32,042 nt of DNA from Ideonella sp. A 288. Its GTDB lineage: Bacteria > Pseudomonadota > Gammaproteobacteria > Burkholderiales > Burkholderiaceae_C. The position numbers and the translations under genes are program-made. The notes under the pieces are model-generated. The model was not told the origin of the DNA. It saw only the letters and a program-made list of their open reading frames with translations, and ran no database searches. Numbering within the stretch: the first letter of the stretch is position 1; each line of letters starts with the position of its first letter. The stretch spans positions 1-32,042 of the forward strand of contig NZ_MWLO01000072.1 of the NCBI RefSeq assembly GCF_002198735.1. The letters run 5' to 3'. Shown in pieces: positions 28,608-32,042 of this stretch.

Positions 28608-29165
28608 TCACACGGCCTGGTGGACCGGGTCGGCGCGCTTGCGGTAGCGGCGCGCGGCCAGCAGCAGCAGGCCCACGGCCATCATGGCGTAGGTGCCGGG
28701 TTCGGGCACGGGGGCGGTGGTGCCGGTCTGCAGCGTGGTGCCGGCCTGGTTGAACAGCGTGAACGGCTGCGCGCCGGGGGTGCCCACGCCCTTCCAGACG
28801 AAGTCGACGCTGACGCCGGTGCGGTTGTTGTAGGTGGTGGTGGGGCCGATGACGCGCAGGCCGAAGCTGCCGTCGGTGGGCGCGGCCGGCTGCACCAGCG
28901 GCTGAACCTGCAAGGACGTGCTGGTGGCCGGCTGGCCGTTCGACAGCGTGCCGTAGAGCACGTCGTCGAAGGTGAGGCGCATCACGTCGAACTGGGTCAC
29001 CGCGCCGTTCAGGGTGTAGTTGTAGCGCCAGAGGTCCTGGCCCACCGTGGTGTCGGCCAGGTTGGTGGTGGTGAACGAGATCGTCAGCGCGTTGGCTGCG
29101 CCGGTGACAGCCAGCAGGCCACCGAGGACGGCGGTTCGCAGGCCATGGGCAAGAACGTACTTCAT
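28608..29165 (-). CDS. PEP-CTERM sorting-domain protein
   Basis: A 185-residue secreted protein. A signal peptide (cleavage likely after ANA, residue 27) is followed by a Thr/Asn-rich beta-type ectodomain without recognised catalytic motifs or Cys. The C-terminus is VPEPGTYAMMAVGLLLLAARRYRKR: Pro-Glu-Pro (154-156), one hydrophobic helix and a basic cluster, the tripartite exosortase signal. In this family an exosortase (EpsH/XrtA type) recognises the signal and the protein is linked to exopolysaccharide or the cell surface. No exosortase or EPS gene is in the window, which is usual because targets are scattered. The NNRTG sequon-like stretch is not diagnostic. The Shine-Dalgarno is weak (AAGAG). 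Confidence 0.88.
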   Translation of the reverse strand: MKYVLAHGLRTAVLGGLLAVTGAANALTISFTTTNLADTTVGQDLWRYNYTLNGAVTQFDVMRLTFDDVLYGTLSNGQPATSTSLQVQPLVQPAAPTDGSFGLRVIGPTTTYNNRTGVSVDFVWKGVGTPGAQPFTLFNQAGTTLQTGTTAPVPEPGTYAMMAVGLLLLAARRYRKRADPVHQAV

Positions 29166-29227
29166 TGAGAACTCTTTTCAACTTGGCGCTTGATGCACCG
29201 TGAGATGGTGAACCCTGCCTGAGTCGA

Positions 29228-29244
29228 GCCCGACCTGGTCGGGC
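29228..29244. promoter_or_regulatory. Palindrome, possible operator upstream of the PEP-CTERM gene
   Basis: GCCCGACC-T-GGTCGGGC is perfect around one central base. The 1-nt centre makes a hairpin unlikely and a dimeric protein site more plausible. Inferred. Confidence 0.35.
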
Positions 29245-29525
29245 ACCGTCAGAAAGGCTCGTTGGCTCATCCAACCGTGCTGCTCGATCCGGGGGATTTG
29301 CAGCACAGCGCGACGTGGACAAATGGTCGGCGAGGCGCTCTGGAGCGTCAACCCCTCGGTCGCGCGGCCGGAGGGATTATTCAGGAAACGGGAATGCAGC
29401 AATCATAAGGCCTAGAACGAAAGCGATCACTGACATATGGGGGCCTGCGACGTTTTGTCGCCCCGCCTGTCTGGGCGGTACGTCGCGCCGCGGTCGGTGC
29501 CGCCGGTGGGCCCCGTTGCGCCGGC

Positions 29526-29541
29526 AGCGCCCCCAGGCGGC
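29526..29541 (+). repeat. 16-nt intergenic repeat, copy A
   Basis: AGCGCCCCCAGGCGGC is identical to 30809-30824. It lies 23 bp before the lipoprotein start. Confidence 0.6.
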
Positions 29542-29564
29542 CGGGGGTGTGTAAGGTCGGGGCC

Positions 29565-29903
29565 ATGACGCCACCCGATCTGACATGCCGACGCGCCGTG
29601 CGGCGGGCTACTGTCGCGGTGCTGTGCGCCGCCGTGTCGGGCTGCGTGTTCCTGCCGGTGACGGTGGAGGTCTACGACCCCGACTGCCGGATCGTCACGC
29701 GGCAGATGGCCCTGCAACCGGTTCAGCTCGGCGCCTTCCACAGTTGCGCCAACGAAGGCTGCGTGATGTTGCTGGCGGCGGCCGGTGCCACCGCGGCCGC
29801 CAGCGCGGTGGTGTCGGGCAGCATCGTCGTGGCCGGCAACGTGGCCTACTGGTTCGAGAAGAAGGGCCGTTGCCAGCCCGGCGACGGTCCCGCGACGCCT
29901 TGA
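29565..29903 (+). CDS. Small hypothetical lipoprotein
   Basis: A 112-residue protein of unknown function. A basic N-terminus and hydrophobic stretch (11-26) end in lipobox VSGC, with Cys27 as the likely lipidated residue; the next residues, VF, do not give an Asp at +2, so outer-membrane sorting is plausible. Four further Cys (CRI, SCAN, GCVM, GRCQ) could form two disulfides in the periplasm. An Ala/Gly/Val-rich segment (about 68-92) resembles a second membrane-associated helix before a YWFEKKGRC end. The ATG at 29565 was chosen; a GTG at 29547 is possible. Composition and lipobox support a real gene, but I do not recognise the family. Confidence 0.7.
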   Translation: MTPPDLTCRRAVRRATVAVLCAAVSGCVFLPVTVEVYDPDCRIVTRQMALQPVQLGAFHSCANEGCVMLLAAAGATAAASAVVSGSIVVAGNVAYWFEKKGRCQPGDGPATP

Positions 29904-30006
29904 CCGCGTCGCCCGGACCCTGGCCTGGGCGCGCCGACGGTGCGGGCCGCGGCGCATCGGGCAAGATCGGGCGACGGGCCCGACCGACGGCCTGCGGAGA
30001 CACGCC

Positions 30007-30807
30007 TTGGACTATCGCCACCTGATCGTCGAGCCGCGCGGGGCGGCCGACTGGGTCACGCTGAACCGGCCCGAGCAGCTCAACACGCTCACCGCCGAAT
30101 CGCTGGCCGAACTGAACCACTACTTCGACAGCCTGCTCGACAACGCCGCGGTGCGCGTGGTCGTGCTCCGCGGGGCGGGGCGGGCCTTCTGCGCCGGCCT
30201 CGACATCAAGGCCGCCACGGTGCCGGGCGCGGCGGTGGGCCGCACCACCGACCTGGCCCTGCAGAGCCAGCGCCGCTTCAGCGGCCTGGTGATGCGCATG
30301 CGGCGCTGCCCGCAGCCGGTGATCGGGCTGATCCACGGCCACGCCGCGGGCGGTGGCTTCTCCATCGCGCTGGGCTGCGACGTGCGCATCGCTGCCGAGG
30401 GCGCGAAGATGAACTGCGCCTTCATCAAGATCGGCCTGTCGGGCTGCGAGATGGGCGCCAGCTACCACCTCAGCCGACTGGTCGGCACCTCGGTGGCCGC
30501 CGAGCTGCTGTACACCGGCCGCTTCATCGATGCGCAGCGCGCGCTGCGCGTGGGCCTGGTGTCGGACGTGGTGCCGCTGGATCAGCTCGAGGCCGCGGGC
30601 CAGTCGTTGGCCGACGACATGCTGGCCACCGCACCGCTGGGCCTGCGGCTGAGCAAGGAATGCTTCTGGGCCGCCGTCGACGGCAACGACCTGCCGTCGG
30701 TCATCGCCATGGAAGACCGCAACCAGGTGCTCACCATCGCCAATGGCGACCTCGACGAGGGCATGCGCGCCTTCGTCGAAAAGCGCCGGCCGCGCTTCGG
30801 CGGCTGA
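30007..30807 (+). CDS. Enoyl-CoA hydratase/isomerase (crotonase) family protein, TTG start
   Basis: A 266-residue crotonase-fold protein acting on an acyl-CoA. Oxyanion-hole elements are AFCAGLDIKA (60-69) and GHAAGGGFSIALGCDVRIA (111-129). Where the rat mitochondrial hydratase has its two catalytic Glu (in GGGCEL and in PE 20 residues later), this protein has Ser119 and Phe139; Glu148 in GLSGCEMGASY may serve instead, so isomerase or another crotonase chemistry is as likely as hydration. The start is TTG at 30007, supported by GGAG seven bases upstream and by the normal crotonase N-terminus following it; no ATG fits. The gene ends next to a hairpin-rich repeat. No linked acyl-CoA pathway gene except the second crotonase identifies its substrate. 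Confidence 0.87.
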   Translation: MDYRHLIVEPRGAADWVTLNRPEQLNTLTAESLAELNHYFDSLLDNAAVRVVVLRGAGRAFCAGLDIKAATVPGAAVGRTTDLALQSQRRFSGLVMRMRRCPQPVIGLIHGHAAGGGFSIALGCDVRIAAEGAKMNCAFIKIGLSGCEMGASYHLSRLVGTSVAAELLYTGRFIDAQRALRVGLVSDVVPLDQLEAAGQSLADDMLATAPLGLRLSKECFWAAVDGNDLPSVIAMEDRNQVLTIANGDLDEGMRAFVEKRRPRFGG

Positions 30808-30808
30808 G

Positions 30809-30889
30809 AGCGCCCCCAGGCGGCGGCCAATGCCCGCCGCCGCCCCTCAAGGGGGTGAGGAAACTTCGGAGCGGCCGTGCGTTTCCTCA
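30809..30889 (+). repeat. Multi-hairpin intergenic repeat element
   Basis: Three hairpins stand in a row: GGCGGCGG/CCGCCGCC (30819-30826 with 30834-30841), CCCC/GGGG (30843-30846 with 30851-30854) and TGAGGAAAC/GTTTCCTCA (30856-30864 with 30881-30889). It begins with the 16-nt sequence also found at 29526. From memory, similar GAGGAAAC...GTTTCCTC units recur between genes in Burkholderiales genomes. It may also end the crotonase transcript. Confidence 0.6.
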
Positions 30890-30950
30890 TGAGGCCGAAC
30901 CCTTCCGCCGCACCGATCCACCGTCCCACCGTCCCCGAAGGAGCCACGCC

Positions 30951-31259
30951 ATGCTGGAGCTGCGACCGACCTGCGAACACTGCAACACGGCGCTGCCGCC
31001 GCATTCGACCGATGCGCGCATCTGCTCGTTCGAGTGCACCTTCTGCGCCACCTGCGCGGAGCAGGTGCTGGGCAATGTCTGCCCCAATTGCGGCGGCGGC
31101 TTCGCGCCGCGGCCGGTGCGTCCGGCCAAGGACTGGAAAGGCGGCAACTGCCTCGGCCAACATCCCGCCAGCACCCGGCCGAAGCACCGGCCGGTGGACC
31201 TGGCTGCCCACGCGGTGTTCAGCGCCACGCTGAAGGCGGTGCCGCCCGACCGGCGCTGA
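30951..31259 (+). CDS. DUF1272 cysteine-rich zinc-binding protein
   Basis: A 102-residue protein recognised as DUF1272 from its start MLELRPTCEHCNTALP and the CSFECTFCATCAEQVLGNVCPNCGGGF core. Eight cysteines at 8, 11, 25, 29, 32, 35, 44 and 47 can bind two zinc ions in a ribbon- or LIM-like arrangement. The C-terminal 50 residues (RPVRPAKDW onward) are polar. No function is established to my knowledge. AAGGAG lies 7 nt before the ATG at 30951. It is convergent with the next crotonase gene, 30 bp between stops, and sits between two crotonase-family genes, which is suggestive but not evidence of a shared pathway. Confidence 0.88.
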   Translation: MLELRPTCEHCNTALPPHSTDARICSFECTFCATCAEQVLGNVCPNCGGGFAPRPVRPAKDWKGGNCLGQHPASTRPKHRPVDLAAHAVFSATLKAVPPDRR

Positions 31260-31289
31260 GTCTCCTGCTCGTGGGCCGGCGGGCCGCGC

Positions 31290-32042
31290 TCAGCGCCCCT
31301 GGAATCGCGGCGCGCGCTTCTCGGCCATCGCGGCCTGGCCCTCGCGCAGGTCGTCGCTGGCGGCGCAGCGGTCGACCCGTTCGCGCAGCGTGGCGAGGTG
31401 GAACTCGCCGCGGGCGATCTCGTCGAGCGAGGCCTTCATGCCGCGCAGCGCCAGCGGCGCGCCGGCGCGCAGCGCGTCGACGACGGTCTGCACCTCGGCA
31501 TCGAGCCGGTCGGCCGGCACGCTGCGGTCGAGGTAGCCGATGCGCAGCAACTCGTCGGCCGGCACCGTCTCGGCCAGCAGGAACAGCCGCTTGGCCGCGC
31601 CCAGGCCCAGCCGAGACACATAGCGCCGCAGCCCGCTGGGGTAGTAGTGCAGCCCCAGCCGCACCGCCGGCATGCGCAGCGACAGGCTGTCCACGCCGAG
31701 GCGGAAGTCGCAGGCCAGCGCCAGGTCGGTGGCGCCGCCGTAGACGCTGCCGTTGAGCCGGCACACCGTGGGCAGCGGCAGCGCCTCGAGCGCATCCACG
31801 GTCTGCTCGAACAGGTGCGGGCCGGCGGTGGACGCCTGCGGCCCGTCGCCCAGCGCGCCGAGGTGGAAGCCCGAGCAGAAACTGGCACCGGTGGCGGTGA
31901 GCACCAGCACCTGCACCGCCGGGTCGGATTGCAGCGCCGCGAAGTGGTGCTGCAGCGTCAGCAGGTCGTCCACGTGCAGGCGGTTGTGGTGGGCCGGGCG
32001 GTCGAGCGTGATCGTGGCACACTCGTCCCCTGCCACCGCACG
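31290..32042 (-). CDS. Enoyl-CoA hydratase/isomerase family protein, truncated by the window edge
   Basis: At least 248 residues of a crotonase-fold protein. The frame is open through the right edge, and a GTG at 32036 would start too close to the first strand (ATITLDRPAHHNRL), so the true start probably lies outside. Oxyanion-hole elements are SFCSGFHLGALG and NGSVYGGATDLALACDFRLG. At the positions of the two hydratase Glu it has Asp (in GGATDL) and, 20 residues later, Ala (in MPAVRLGL), so ordinary enoyl-CoA hydration is doubtful. The C-terminus is complete (EKRAPRFQGR). It is convergent with the DUF1272 gene; the neighbours beyond 32042 that might explain it are unseen. Confidence 0.85.
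   Translation of the reverse strand, partial: RAVAGDECATITLDRPAHHNRLHVDDLLTLQHHFAALQSDPAVQVLVLTATGASFCSGFHLGALGDGPQASTAGPHLFEQTVDALEALPLPTVCRLNGSVYGGATDLALACDFRLGVDSLSLRMPAVRLGLHYYPSGLRRYVSRLGLGAAKRLFLLAETVPADELLRIGYLDRSVPADRLDAEVQTVVDALRAGAPLALRGMKASLDEIARGEFHLATLRERVDRCAASDDLREGQAAMAEKRAPRFQGR

Larger units (their letters stand above)
29166..29564. other. 400-bp divergent intergenic region upstream of the PEP-CTERM gene
   Basis: No convincing gene. It includes a 17-nt palindrome GCCCGACC-T-GGTCGGGC (29228-29244), 63-79 bp upstream of the PEP-CTERM start, which could be an operator. An AT-richer stretch (about 29378-29450) could hold promoters. A copy of a 16-nt sequence (29526-29541) recurs at 30809-30824. 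No -24/-12 sigma-54 site, known for PEP-CTERM regulons, is obvious on the minus strand. Confidence 0.5.

Noticed and set aside
29385-29450. 19-codon hydrophobic micro-ORF on the minus strand (starts MSVIAFVLGLM)
   Set aside because: No ribosome site upstream and no independent support; noted only because of its hydrophobicity.

Overview
The window reads as high-GC chromosomal DNA of a betaproteobacterium. Inference from gene content (fused-less XdhA/XdhB, a BMP-type purine transporter, an isolated PEP-CTERM protein, DUF1272, paired crotonases) points to the Burkholderiales, probably near Rubrivivax, Leptothrix or Ideonella. I see no phage, IS, integrase, CRISPR or tRNA/rRNA gene. Coding density is high, and the style looks uniform across the window.

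Region 1 (75-1618): a hemerythrin HHE protein and an FNR-type regulator are transcribed divergently. An FNR-like box (TTGATCCAACGCAA) lies between them, and a terminator follows the regulator. Region 2 (1639-15301) is a purine-catabolism island. The xdhA-xdhB-xdhC operon (xanthine dehydrogenase and its cofactor-insertion chaperone, joined by 4-nt overlaps) runs leftward. A LysR regulator, guanine deaminase, a BMP-type nucleoside/purine ABC transporter (ATPase, two permeases, lipoprotein), a DUF2238 membrane protein and an adenine-deaminase-type enzyme run rightward. Together they would import purines, deaminate guanine to xanthine and adenine to hypoxanthine, and oxidise these to urate. The 70-bp xdhA/lysR gap holds a 10-bp direct repeat and an imperfect dyad.

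Region 3 (15281-25699): after a 510-bp non-coding stretch with a degenerate 25-bp direct repeat comes a compact chemosensory operon: mcp, cheY, STAS protein, cheA, poly-HAMP mcp, cheW, cheR, cheD, cheB. Its most striking element is inside CheA. Between the P2-like region and the dimerisation helix, two 24-residue motifs stand in tandem and closely match the MshEN/GspE-N motif known as a cyclic-di-GMP-binding element. If functional, this kinase would read a second messenger directly as well as its receptors. The operon also carries a STAS protein with Thr instead of Ser, and a receptor with tandem 91-residue di-HAMP units and a KFVKF tail.

Region 4 (25822-32042): pyruvate phosphate dikinase; a convergent PEP-CTERM protein separated from it by a strong hairpin; a small lipoprotein; a crotonase-family enzyme with a TTG start; a multi-hairpin intergenic repeat; a DUF1272 zinc protein; and a second crotonase-family enzyme running off the right edge. 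Both crotonases lack the classical hydratase glutamate pair.

Family names are from recognition of motifs, not from database searches.
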